A DNA stretch of 5,476 nucleotides from JAGLHV01 sp023132075 [NCBI: bacterium]. Lineage in GTDB: Bacteria > CBDUZB01 > JAGLHV01. The notes under the pieces were generated by a model. It made no database searches. It was given only the letters and a program-made list of their open reading frames with translations, and was not told the origin of the DNA. The position numbers and the translations under genes were made by a program. Shown here in pieces: positions 1 through 5,476 of the stretch (the first letter of the stretch is position 1; each line of letters begins with the position of its first letter). The DNA is taken from contig JAGLYT010000115.1 in assembly GCA_023132075.1 (NCBI GenBank), positions 1 to 5,476 on the forward strand, read 5' to 3'.

Positions 1-509
1 TAACTATTACCGACGAAGCGGGGAATAAAACAGTCAGTGTCCCGAAAGAAATAGAAGTAAAAGTAATTCAGGTAAAAGAGATTATAATAAAAGAAGATAA
101 AAGAGGGTTAAAAGTGAATCTCTCTTCCAATGTTTTATTTAATTCGGGAAGAAGTACTCTGAAAAAAGAATCTTACAAAGCTTTATCAGAGGTGGTAATG
201 TTGCTTAATGCATATTCGGAGAATAAAGTAGTTATTGAAGGGTATACGGATAGCGTAGGAAAGGCTTCCTTTAATCGAAAATTATCGGTGAAAAGAGCAA
301 CCGGGGTTTATCAATATTTAGTCAAAAAAGGAATAGATTCTAAAAGAATAAAAGTTGTCGGTTTTGGGGAAACAAAGCCGATTGCCAAAAATTCGACCCG
401 GCAGGGAAGAGCACAAAATAGAAGGGTAGAGATTATTATACTAAAAGACCCTGTAAAAAAACAGGCAGGTGATCAGACAAAGAAAGAAATAAAGGGACAA
501 ACAAAATAA
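1..509 (+). CDS. OmpA-family protein, C-terminal part (peptidoglycan-binding domain), 5' end outside window
   Basis: The reading frame is open from the first complete codon at base 3 to the TAA at 507-509, giving 168 visible residues; the true start lies upstream, and the GTG at 114 is only an internal codon. Visible residues 1-20 (ITDEAGNKTVSV and what follows) resemble the last strands of an Ig-like or PKD-like extracellular domain. Residues from about 38 to 146 form a full OmpA_C domain, with the motifs NVLFNSG, GYTDSVG, LSVKRA, GFGETKPIA and RAQNRRVEI. The two residues known in the family to hold diaminopimelate of peptidoglycan are present: Asp at 249-251 and Arg at 294-296, fifteen residues apart as in Acinetobacter OmpA. 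The protein ends in a short Lys/Gln-rich tail. Its role is non-covalent anchoring of an envelope protein to the cell wall. The upstream part, which would show whether it is a porin, lipoprotein or adhesin, is not visible. Confidence 0.93.
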   Translation, partial: TITDEAGNKTVSVPKEIEVKVIQVKEIIIKEDKRGLKVNLSSNVLFNSGRSTLKKESYKALSEVVMLLNAYSENKVVIEGYTDSVGKASFNRKLSVKRATGVYQYLVKKGIDSKRIKVVGFGETKPIAKNSTRQGRAQNRRVEIIILKDPVKKQAGDQTKKEIKGQTK

Positions 510-598
510 AAAATAAAGCAGAAAAAAAATAGTTTTAAATTTTGTTGATGATGGATAAAACAGTTTGTGACTATAATGATGAAAATAGAAAAATAAAA

Positions 599-603
599 AA
601 GGA
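599..603 (+). promoter_or_regulatory. Ribosome binding site deciding the AsmA gene start
   Basis: AAGGA lies seven bases upstream of the ATG at 611. The upstream in-frame starts (TTG 542, TTG 545, ATG 548, ATG 551) have no purine-rich Shine-Dalgarno sequence in front of them, only T-rich sequence. This supports translation from 611. Confidence 0.7.
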
Positions 604-610
604 TGGAAAA

Positions 611-3307
611 ATGAAAAAAAGAAAAATAAAAAAGATTTTGTTATGGGTAGGGCTCGTAATAATAGCATTATTATTGGTAGGAACAGTTTTAATTCGTGTA
701 TTATTTCCTCCGGAAAAAATAAAGACAATTTTAAGTAAACAATTAACTACTTTTTTAAATCGGGAAGTTGAAGTGGGGAAAATTAGTATTGGATTGTTTA
801 AAGGTATTACCGTCGAAGAGTTAAAAGTTTCCCAGTTATCTACTTTTAAGCAAGGCACTTTTATATCAGCTAAGAAATTTGTAGTTAAGTATTACTTGCT
901 TGCTTTGTTGAAAAAGAAGTTAGTTATTAATAAATTGGTACTGGTTGAACCACAAATTGCAGTAGAACGGTTGGCAGACGGGAAATTTAATTTTAGCGAT
1001 TTAATAGAAAAAGGTTCAACTAAAGAAGAAAAAGATGTTCAGGGGAAAGAACAGTTGAAAGAAAGTCAGGATAAAAAAAGCCCTTTTTCTTTGCTTGTTT
1101 CGAAGGTTCAAATTGTAAAAGGCAAGGTTTCTTTTAAAGATAATTTTACCAATAAATTGGCTGCAGATATCGAGCAACTCAATTTGGAAGTAAAACAGGC
1201 TAATCTTTTAACCCCTTTTGAAATAAATCTTTCTTTTGAAGAGAAAGTTGTTTTAGACAAAAAAGAATTAAAAGGGAAAGTTAATTTTAAGAGCAAAGTC
1301 AATCTTTCTAACTTAGATATGGATAAGGTCGGAATAGATATTGTGCAATTAGGATTTATTAGCGAAGAGATGGAGGCTAACCTTTCCGGCCGGTTAGAAA
1401 ACATCAATAAACCCTTATTTAATTTTAATTTCTTATTTAAAGTTAAGTCTATCGATAAAATTAAAAAATTTATGGATTTGCCTTTTCCCCAGGGGTTGGC
1501 AATAAAAGGGGAATCCGCAGCAAAAGGTAAAGTTAAAGGAACGTTGAATGATGTTTTTTTTGAATCCGATTTGGATTTTTCCGGTTTAGAAATAGTGTAT
1601 GGGAAACTTTTTAAAAAGAGCCGGCAAATACCGGGGCATATTAAATTGGCAGTAAACTACCGGGAGACAAAAGAAAAAAAGAAACAATTAAAGATAAATT
1701 CAATGGATGTTGTGTTTTCTAATATCGAATTGAAAAGCAAAGGAATAGTTAAAAACTTCAATAATCCTTACATAGATATGGAGTTCCTCGTTAAAGTAAA
1801 TTCTATCGATAAAATTAAACAATTTTTGTTTTTACCTTTTCCTAAAGAGCTTACTTTTACCGGAACGTCTAAATTAAGCAGTAAAATTAAGGGAACATTA
1901 AAAAATGTTTTTGTTAAATCAAAATTAGATTTTTCCGGTCTGGAAATGAGTTACGGTAATCTTTTTAAGAAGACTCAACAGGTACCGGGGCATTTTAAAA
2001 TAGCGATTAATTATCAGGATACAGCACGGACTAAGAAGCAAGTAAAAATTAGTTCGGCAGAATTTTTATTTTCCGATTTTAAACTAAATACCCAAAATGC
2101 AACATTTAATCTTGATAAACAACAACTGGATTGTAATTTAGTTACCAATCAATTTTCTTTACAGAAATTTGCTGTTGTTTCCGAATTAATTACAAAATAT
2201 AAAATAAAGGGGATAGCAGGAGTAAAAGCTTATTTAAGCGGAGATTTTAAGGAACCTAAATTTAAGGGGAATTTAAAACTTAACAATTTCTGTGCTGAGC
2301 ATAAAAAGAATAAGATAACTGATTTTGTTACCGAGGTTGATTTTACTCAACAAAGTATCAAAACAAAAAAATTTGCAGCTAAGATGAATGGTGCTGATTT
2401 TAATATAAGCAAATTATATGTAAAAAACTTCAAATCACCGGATATTGCTTTCGAGGGTTCTTTATCGGAGCTAAACTTTGACAAAGTCTTCTTTTTGCTC
2501 CCTCCCCAGACACAAGGGGAAAAACTTGCCGAAAAAAAAGAAGAAAATATTTCTGCAGGTACTAAGAAAAGTCCGGTTATGAAAATTAAAACAGAAGGTA
2601 AATTTAAAATCGGAAAAGTAATTCATTCCAATTATCAGGGAAATAATATAGAATTGAAATGGGGGTTTGGTAATCTTACCCCGGATTTATCGAAACTTTC
2701 AGGAAAAGTTTTCCTGAATATGGGGAAGGGGAAAATATACAATCTTACTGCTTTAGCGTCGAAGTCTAAATTGCTTAAAGGATTACTTTCTCCGATTATT
2801 ATGTTGCAGAAATTGGAAAAAAAAGGGTTGGTTAAAAATGCCGGTTCCCTAAAAGATGAACTTCCGTATAAAAAAATTAAAGGAGACTATATCTTTAGTC
2901 AGGGAATAATGACGGAGAATCTCTCAATTTATACTCCGGGTTCTGATATTTTTTCCAGGGGAAAGGTTGATTTAGTCAGAGAAAAACTAGATGTTCAAAT
3001 GGATGTTAAACTGCCTAAAGGAAAAGGCAAGGAACTGGCAGCCTATACTGAAATAGACAAAGACGGGCGTATAGTCTTGACTTTTTTCATTAAGGGGAGT
3101 TTTGAGAAACCGAAAATTAAGCCGAAACTTAAAAAAGTAGAAAAAGTAATAAAGGAAAAAGTTATAGAAGGAATATTTAAGAAAATGAAAATCAAGGAAA
3201 AAGGTGAAGGGGAGAAAGGCACTGAAGGCCAAAAAGAGGAAAAACCGGAAGATTTACTAAAGGATAAGGCCCGGGATTTATTGGATAATTTATGGAAGAA
3301 AAAATAG
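611..3307 (+). CDS. AsmA-family envelope protein with internal tandem repeats
   Basis: 898 residues from ATG 611, chosen for its Shine-Dalgarno AAGGA and because the protein then begins with a basic stretch and a membrane segment (about residues 9-31). Residues 33-131 match the AsmA N-terminal pattern: PPEKI, then a REVEVGKISIGLFKG segment, then KLVLVEPQIAVERLADGKFNFSDL. A charged linker follows (about 132-157), then beta-strand-rich sequence. Residues 264-381 and about 382-499 are a gapless tandem duplication, with two weaker copies after it. A second linker (about 633-656) leads to the AsmA-like C-terminal part, with KIKGDYIFSQGIM from 755, SDIFSRGKVDL, and GSFEKPKIKP from 829. The tail (840-898) is highly charged. 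AsmA-family proteins (AsmA, TamB, YhdP, YdbH) are anchored in the inner membrane, extend through the periplasm and are linked to lipid transport to the outer membrane or to outer-membrane homeostasis. The family call is firm; the exact role and substrate are inference. It lies 101 bases after the OmpA gene and 39 before the DUF3307 gene. Confidence 0.9.
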   Translation: MKKRKIKKILLWVGLVIIALLLVGTVLIRVLFPPEKIKTILSKQLTTFLNREVEVGKISIGLFKGITVEELKVSQLSTFKQGTFISAKKFVVKYYLLALLKKKLVINKLVLVEPQIAVERLADGKFNFSDLIEKGSTKEEKDVQGKEQLKESQDKKSPFSLLVSKVQIVKGKVSFKDNFTNKLAADIEQLNLEVKQANLLTPFEINLSFEEKVVLDKKELKGKVNFKSKVNLSNLDMDKVGIDIVQLGFISEEMEANLSGRLENINKPLFNFNFLFKVKSIDKIKKFMDLPFPQGLAIKGESAAKGKVKGTLNDVFFESDLDFSGLEIVYGKLFKKSRQIPGHIKLAVNYRETKEKKKQLKINSMDVVFSNIELKSKGIVKNFNNPYIDMEFLVKVNSIDKIKQFLFLPFPKELTFTGTSKLSSKIKGTLKNVFVKSKLDFSGLEMSYGNLFKKTQQVPGHFKIAINYQDTARTKKQVKISSAEFLFSDFKLNTQNATFNLDKQQLDCNLVTNQFSLQKFAVVSELITKYKIKGIAGVKAYLSGDFKEPKFKGNLKLNNFCAEHKKNKITDFVTEVDFTQQSIKTKKFAAKMNGADFNISKLYVKNFKSPDIAFEGSLSELNFDKVFFLLPPQTQGEKLAEKKEENISAGTKKSPVMKIKTEGKFKIGKVIHSNYQGNNIELKWGFGNLTPDLSKLSGKVFLNMGKGKIYNLTALASKSKLLKGLLSPIIMLQKLEKKGLVKNAGSLKDELPYKKIKGDYIFSQGIMTENLSIYTPGSDIFSRGKVDLVREKLDVQMDVKLPKGKGKELAAYTEIDKDGRIVLTFFIKGSFEKPKIKPKLKKVEKVIKEKVIEGIFKKMKIKEKGEGEKGTEGQKEEKPEDLLKDKARDLLDNLWKKK
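1400..2107 (+). repeat. Two in-frame tandem repeat units (118 codons each) inside the AsmA gene
   Basis: Unit 1 is 1400-1753 (residues 264-381) and unit 2 is 1754-2107 (residues 382-499). They align without gaps; my hand count gives about 60 identities over the first 111 positions. Shared blocks include SIDKIK, LPFP, KGTL, LDFSGLE, YG-x-LFKK, PGH and NY. Similarity fades over the last few residues of unit 2. At DNA level the shared stretch TCTATCGATAAAATTAAA is exact. The length and beta-strand-like alternation fit a repeated beta-groove module of an AsmA-type bridge, which is inference. Confidence 0.88.
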
Positions 3308-3335
3308 ATAAAACTCTAAGTTTCATTGATTAAAA

Positions 3336-3341
3336 GAGAGG
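3336..3341 (+). promoter_or_regulatory. Ribosome binding site of the DUF3307 gene
   Basis: GAGAGG ends five bases before the ATG at 3347. It favours this ATG over the in-frame TTG at 3326, which would place the purine-rich stretch inside the coding region and add a seven-residue charged extension ahead of the conserved N-terminus. Confidence 0.75.
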
Positions 3342-3346
3342 TAAAA

Positions 3347-4021
3347 ATGTTTTTGTTCTGGCGTTTGATTTTAGCACATTTATTGGCGGATTTTACTTTA
3401 CAAACTAATAGAATTGCCGAAAAGAAAAGTAAAGATCTTTTTGGTGTTTTTATACATAGTTTTATTTTTTTAATATTAAGTTTAAGTTTATCCGTTGGAT
3501 TTTTGGGAAAGAACTGGATTTATATTGTTATAATCGCTCTTTCGCATTTTTTTATCGATACCCTGCGTATGATCGGGATAAAAAAATATAAGCAGACGGA
3601 TAATGTTTTGTTTTTTATTCTGGATCAAGTTTTTCATCTGTCAATTATTTTTTTAGTATGGAAGTGTTGCCTTGTTTTTTCAGCCCCTTTATTGAGAGAA
3701 AGATGGGTAATAATTTTATCTCTATATATCATTGCGACCCATTTTGCAACTATTTTTATCTATTACCTTAAAAATTTCGATAAAACAAATATAGAAGGAA
3801 AAGAAAAACATTATGGTATATTGGAAAGGACGATTATTTTTTTCTGTTTACTTTTACCGGGGTTTTGGAAGATGCTTTTCCCGTTAATCTGGTTGGGAAG
3901 GGTCTTTTTAAGTAGAACCCAATGGAAAGAGCAATTGGATTTTTCCCGGAAGAATTTAATTGTGGGAAACGGCATTGCTGTTATTGTAGGAATAATTGCC
4001 AGATTAGTATATATTTCCTGA
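3347..4021 (+). CDS. DUF3307 family multi-pass membrane protein
   Basis: 224 residues from ATG 3347. The N-terminal half carries the DUF3307 signature: H11-x3-D15-F-x2-Q19, K26-x-S28, H37, H67-x3-D71 and D93-Q94-x2-H97, spread over hydrophobic segments at roughly 38-54, 57-73 and 88-105. The C-terminal half has further membrane segments (about 121-141, 162-187 and 205-223), the G157-I-L-E-R161 motif and a glycine-rich last helix (LIVGNGIAVIVGIIAR), as I recall from full-length members of the family. No biochemical function is established for this family that I know of. The repeated His/Asp pairs near membrane faces resemble an intramembrane metal site, which is inference only. The gene starts 39 bases after the AsmA stop with no terminator between, so co-transcription is likely and a joint envelope role is plausible. 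The family call is good; the function is unknown. Confidence 0.85.
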   Translation: MFLFWRLILAHLLADFTLQTNRIAEKKSKDLFGVFIHSFIFLILSLSLSVGFLGKNWIYIVIIALSHFFIDTLRMIGIKKYKQTDNVLFFILDQVFHLSIIFLVWKCCLVFSAPLLRERWVIILSLYIIATHFATIFIYYLKNFDKTNIEGKEKHYGILERTIIFFCLLLPGFWKMLFPLIWLGRVFLSRTQWKEQLDFSRKNLIVGNGIAVIVGIIARLVYIS

Positions 4022-4034
4022 ATATTTTTATAGA

Positions 4035-4106
4035 TTGACTTATTAAGAATGCTGTAAAATAGATTAAAACACACCTTGTTTGACAGAGGAATCCAGTAAA
4101 ATCGAT
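4035..4106 (+). repeat. Degenerate direct repeat, two copies about 42 bases apart, upstream of thiC
   Basis: GAATGCTGTAAAATAGAT at 4047-4064 and GAATCCAGTAAAATCGAT at 4089-4106 agree at 15 of 18 positions. Each is preceded by TTGAC (4035-4039 and 4080-4084), 7 and 4 bases upstream respectively. Each copy thus has a -35-like TTGACT/TTGACA and a -10-like TAAAAT, but the spacers are 14 and 11 bases, too short for an ordinary sigma-70 promoter. It could be a duplicated operator, an arrayed protein-binding site or chance in AT-rich DNA. Confidence 0.5.
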
Positions 4107-4122
4107 GTGGTTGGATTGTCCT
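4087..4122 (+). other. Bulged stem-loop in the thiC leader
   Basis: AATCCA (4090-4095) pairs with TGGATT (4112-4117). After a two-base bulge (4118-4119), AGG (4087-4089) pairs with CCT (4120-4122). That makes nine pairs around a 16-base loop. No T-run follows directly, so it is not a terminator. It may be an operator or an RNA structure; its significance is uncertain. Confidence 0.3.
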
Positions 4123-4123
4123 A

Positions 4124-4129
4124 TATAAT
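4124..4129 (+). promoter_or_regulatory. Possible -10 element for thiC
   Basis: A perfect TATAAT lies 70 bases before the thiC start codon and would give a leader of about 60 bases. The -35 side is poor: the best fit at a 16-base spacing is TCGATG (4102-4107), three of six matches. A perfect TTGACA at 4080-4085 is 38 bases away, too far to pair with it. This is a weak call. Confidence 0.25.
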
Positions 4130-4182
4130 CGGATAATGAGATTTTTTTGTTTTGTGGAAATCTAAAAAGTTTAATTATAAAT

Positions 4183-4188
4183 GAGGAG
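4183..4188 (+). promoter_or_regulatory. Ribosome binding site of thiC with a long spacer
   Basis: GAGGAG is a strong Shine-Dalgarno sequence, but eleven bases separate it from the ATG at 4200, longer than usual. The spacer is all A and T. No closer start codon exists in frame, and the protein N-terminus ([16 protein letters not shown]) matches the usual ThiC beginning, so the ATG at 4200 stands. Confidence 0.7.
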
Positions 4189-4199
4189 AAAATAATAAA

Positions 4200-5476
4200 A
4201 TGACGCAGTTGAAATTCGCCAGAAAGAAAAAAATTACGCCGGAAATGAAAATGGTTGCATTACGTGAGAATTTATCCCCGGAAGATATTTGTGAAGGTGT
4301 TGCCCGCGGGAGAATAGTAATCCTTCAAAATAAATTGAGAAAGACCTCTTTGTCTAAATTAGGTAACGACGGAAAGAAAAAATTTAAGCCGGTGGGAGTA
4401 GGTAAAGGGTTGAAAACAAAGGTTAATGCCAACATTGGGAATTCGTCTGATTCCGGTAATTTAAGGGAAGAGAAAGAGAAGTTGCGGGTTGCCGTGAAAA
4501 CGGGAGCGGATGCGGTGATGGATCTTTCTACGGGGGAAAATTTAAAAAAAATAAGAAAAATGATTTTAAAAAAATCTCCATTGCCTCTGGGGACGGTTCC
4601 TATTTATCAGGCAGCACGAAGAAGTATGGAAAAAGGGCAGGGGATTAAAGATATGAAAGAAGAAGATATGTTTGCTGTTATTGAAGAACAGGCAAAAGAG
4701 GGTGTTGATTTTATGACTTTACATTGCGGAGTGACCCAAAGCGTATTAAATGTTTTAGAAAAAAATAAAAGATTAATGGGAATAGTAAGCAGAGGGGGAA
4801 CTTTTTTGGCTAATTGGATTCTTTTTAATAAACGCGAAAATCCCCTTTATGAAAATTTTAATCGAATCCTGGAAATTGCAAGAACCTACGATATTACTTT
4901 AAGTTTGGGCGATGGTTTACGGCCGGGTTGTTTAATGGATTCTTTTGATGCGGCGCAAGTTGCGGAACTTTCTATTTTAGGAGATTTGGCCAGAAGAGCC
5001 CGGGAAAAAAATGTTCAAGTAATAATTGAAGGACCCGGACATGTTCCCTTAAATCAGATAGAAGCCAGTATGATGTTGGAAAAAAATTTATGTCAGGAAA
5101 CGCCTTTTTATGTTTTAGGACCTTTGGTTACCGATATAGCCCCTGGATATGACCATATTACTTCAGCTATTGGAGGGGCAATTGCTGCTTCTTACGGGGC
5201 GGATTTTTTATGTTATGTTACGCCTTCGGAGCATTTGTCTTTACCGCAGGTAAAAGATGTAGAAGAAGGGGTGATTGCTTCACGCATTGCCGCTCATGCT
5301 GCTGATATTGTAAAAGGAGTAAAAGGCAGCCTTGACTGGGATATTAAGATGGCAAAAGCACGCAGGGCATTGGATTGGAAAGCACAGGAAAAATTATCTA
5401 TTAATCCGGATATGTTTAGGAAAAAATTTATGGTTGAGTCTTCCCTTAACAAAGTAAAAAAAGAGAAAAAGAAAGA
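4200..5476 (+). CDS. thiC: Phosphomethylpyrimidine synthase ThiC, 3' end cut by window
   Basis: ThiC is a radical SAM enzyme that converts 5-aminoimidazole ribotide into HMP phosphate, the pyrimidine half of thiamine. 425 codons are visible and the frame is still open at the window end. Conserved blocks appear in order: [17 protein letters not shown] (73-80), [77 protein letters not shown] and [12 protein letters not shown]281 and H345, 64 residues apart, fit the metal-binding histidines of characterised ThiC. The N-terminus starts directly at MTQL, as in the short (about 430-residue) anaerobe/archaeal form that lacks the long N-terminal domain. The C-terminal CxxC-x4-C motif for the [4Fe-4S] cluster is not visible; it should follow just past the window. 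Two lysine-rich stretches (about 46-62 and 418-425) look longer than in typical members. No TPP riboswitch precedes the gene. Confidence 0.97.
   Translation, partial: MTQLKFARKKKITPEMKMVALRENLSPEDICEGVARGRIVILQNKLRKTSLSKLGNDGKKKFKPVGVGKGLKTKVNANIGNSSDSGNLREEKEKLRVAVKTGADAVMDLSTGENLKKIRKMILKKSPLPLGTVPIYQAARRSMEKGQGIKDMKEEDMFAVIEEQAKEGVDFMTLHCGVTQSVLNVLEKNKRLMGIVSRGGTFLANWILFNKRENPLYENFNRILEIARTYDITLSLGDGLRPGCLMDSFDAAQVAELSILGDLARRAREKNVQVIIEGPGHVPLNQIEASMMLEKNLCQETPFYVLGPLVTDIAPGYDHITSAIGGAIAASYGADFLCYVTPSEHLSLPQVKDVEEGVIASRIAAHAADIVKGVKGSLDWDIKMAKARRALDWKAQEKLSINPDMFRKKFMVESSLNKVKKEKKK

Larger units (their letters stand above)
4022..4199 (+). other. thiC leader / intergenic region
   Basis: 178 bases without a gene. 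It contains a degenerate direct repeat (4035-4106), a bulged stem-loop (4087-4122), a TATAAT hexamer at 4124-4129, a small inverted repeat AGATTT/AAATCT (4139-4144 with 4158-4163) and the thiC ribosome binding site. No rho-independent terminator for the preceding gene was found. I looked for a TPP riboswitch, the usual control element of thiC: there is no CTGAGA box and no matching second half. GGATAATG occurs at 4131-4138 but without the paired CTGG/CCAG stem that surrounds it in real TPP switches. Confidence 0.6.

Noticed and set aside
114-116. GTG at 114 as the start of a short stand-alone OmpA protein
   Set aside because: The same frame is open to the window edge and encodes an Ig-like strand before it; there is no ribosome binding site at 114 and no signal peptide after it.
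572-577. TATAAT as a promoter for the AsmA gene
   Set aside because: No acceptable -35 at 16-18 bases (sequence there is TGATGG or similar; TTGATG lies 21 bases away). A single hexamer is expected by chance in DNA this AT-rich.
542-610. Upstream in-frame starts (TTG 542, TTG 545, ATG 548, ATG 551) for the AsmA gene
   Set aside because: They have no ribosome binding site and would place a polar 23-residue stretch ahead of the basic and hydrophobic anchor; ATG 611 has a good Shine-Dalgarno sequence.
441-858. Minus-strand open frames opposite the OmpA and AsmA genes
   Set aside because: Phe/Leu/Ser-rich translations are the antisense image of lysine-rich coding DNA, with no ribosome binding site or family motif. 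The same holds for the minus-strand frames at 1108-1407, 2987-3232 and 3811-4074.
1554-1561. Runs of eight T or A inside the AsmA gene (1554-1561, 2532-2539, 2817-2824) as phase-variation tracts
   Set aside because: Such runs are common in an AT-rich gene full of Lys and Phe codons; the frame is intact and nothing suggests switching.
4131-4138. GGATAATG as part of a TPP riboswitch
   Set aside because: The flanking CTGG/CCAG stem and the CTGAGA box are absent, and the rest of the leader does not fold into the two-arm pattern.
4139-4163. AGATTT/AAATCT inverted repeat as a terminator
   Set aside because: Only six AT-rich pairs around a 13-base loop, and the T-run is inside the loop rather than after the stem.

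Overview
This is an AT-rich bacterial window (roughly one third G+C by eye) with four protein genes, all on the + strand and tightly packed. An OmpA-type peptidoglycan-binding domain, a long AsmA-family protein and a thiC gene together point to a diderm (outer-membrane) bacterium. The short ThiC form is common in anaerobes and archaea. The codon use is heavy in AAA and ATA, and lysine-rich linkers are frequent. This would suit an uncultivated lineage such as the Omnitrophota or Elusimicrobiota, but that placement is only a guess.

Layout. Positions 1-509 hold the 3' end of a surface or periplasmic protein: the last strand of an Ig-like domain, then a complete OmpA_C domain and a short lysine-rich tail. 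Positions 611-3307 hold an 898-residue AsmA-family protein with an N-terminal membrane anchor and an internal tandem duplication of about 118 residues. Positions 3347-4021 hold a 224-residue multi-pass membrane protein of the DUF3307 family, 39 bases downstream of the AsmA gene and probably co-transcribed with it. Positions 4022-4199 are a 178-base intergenic leader with a degenerate direct repeat, a stem-loop and -10-like hexamers, but no recognisable TPP riboswitch. Positions 4200-5476 hold thiC (HMP-phosphate synthase), cut by the window end just before the expected iron-sulfur cysteine motif. No RNA gene, mobile element or CRISPR array was seen.

How the genes fit together. The first three genes look like an envelope cluster. 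The OmpA domain ties a surface protein to the cell wall. The AsmA protein probably spans the periplasm from the inner membrane, and its superfamily is linked to lipid transport between membranes. The DUF3307 protein sits in the inner membrane and has no known function. ThiC belongs to thiamine biosynthesis and appears to be a separate transcription unit.

Nothing here is clearly a new system. The points most worth a second look are the tandem repeat in the AsmA protein, the duplicated element in the thiC leader, the AsmA/DUF3307 pairing, and a marked excess of the tetranucleotide CCGG.
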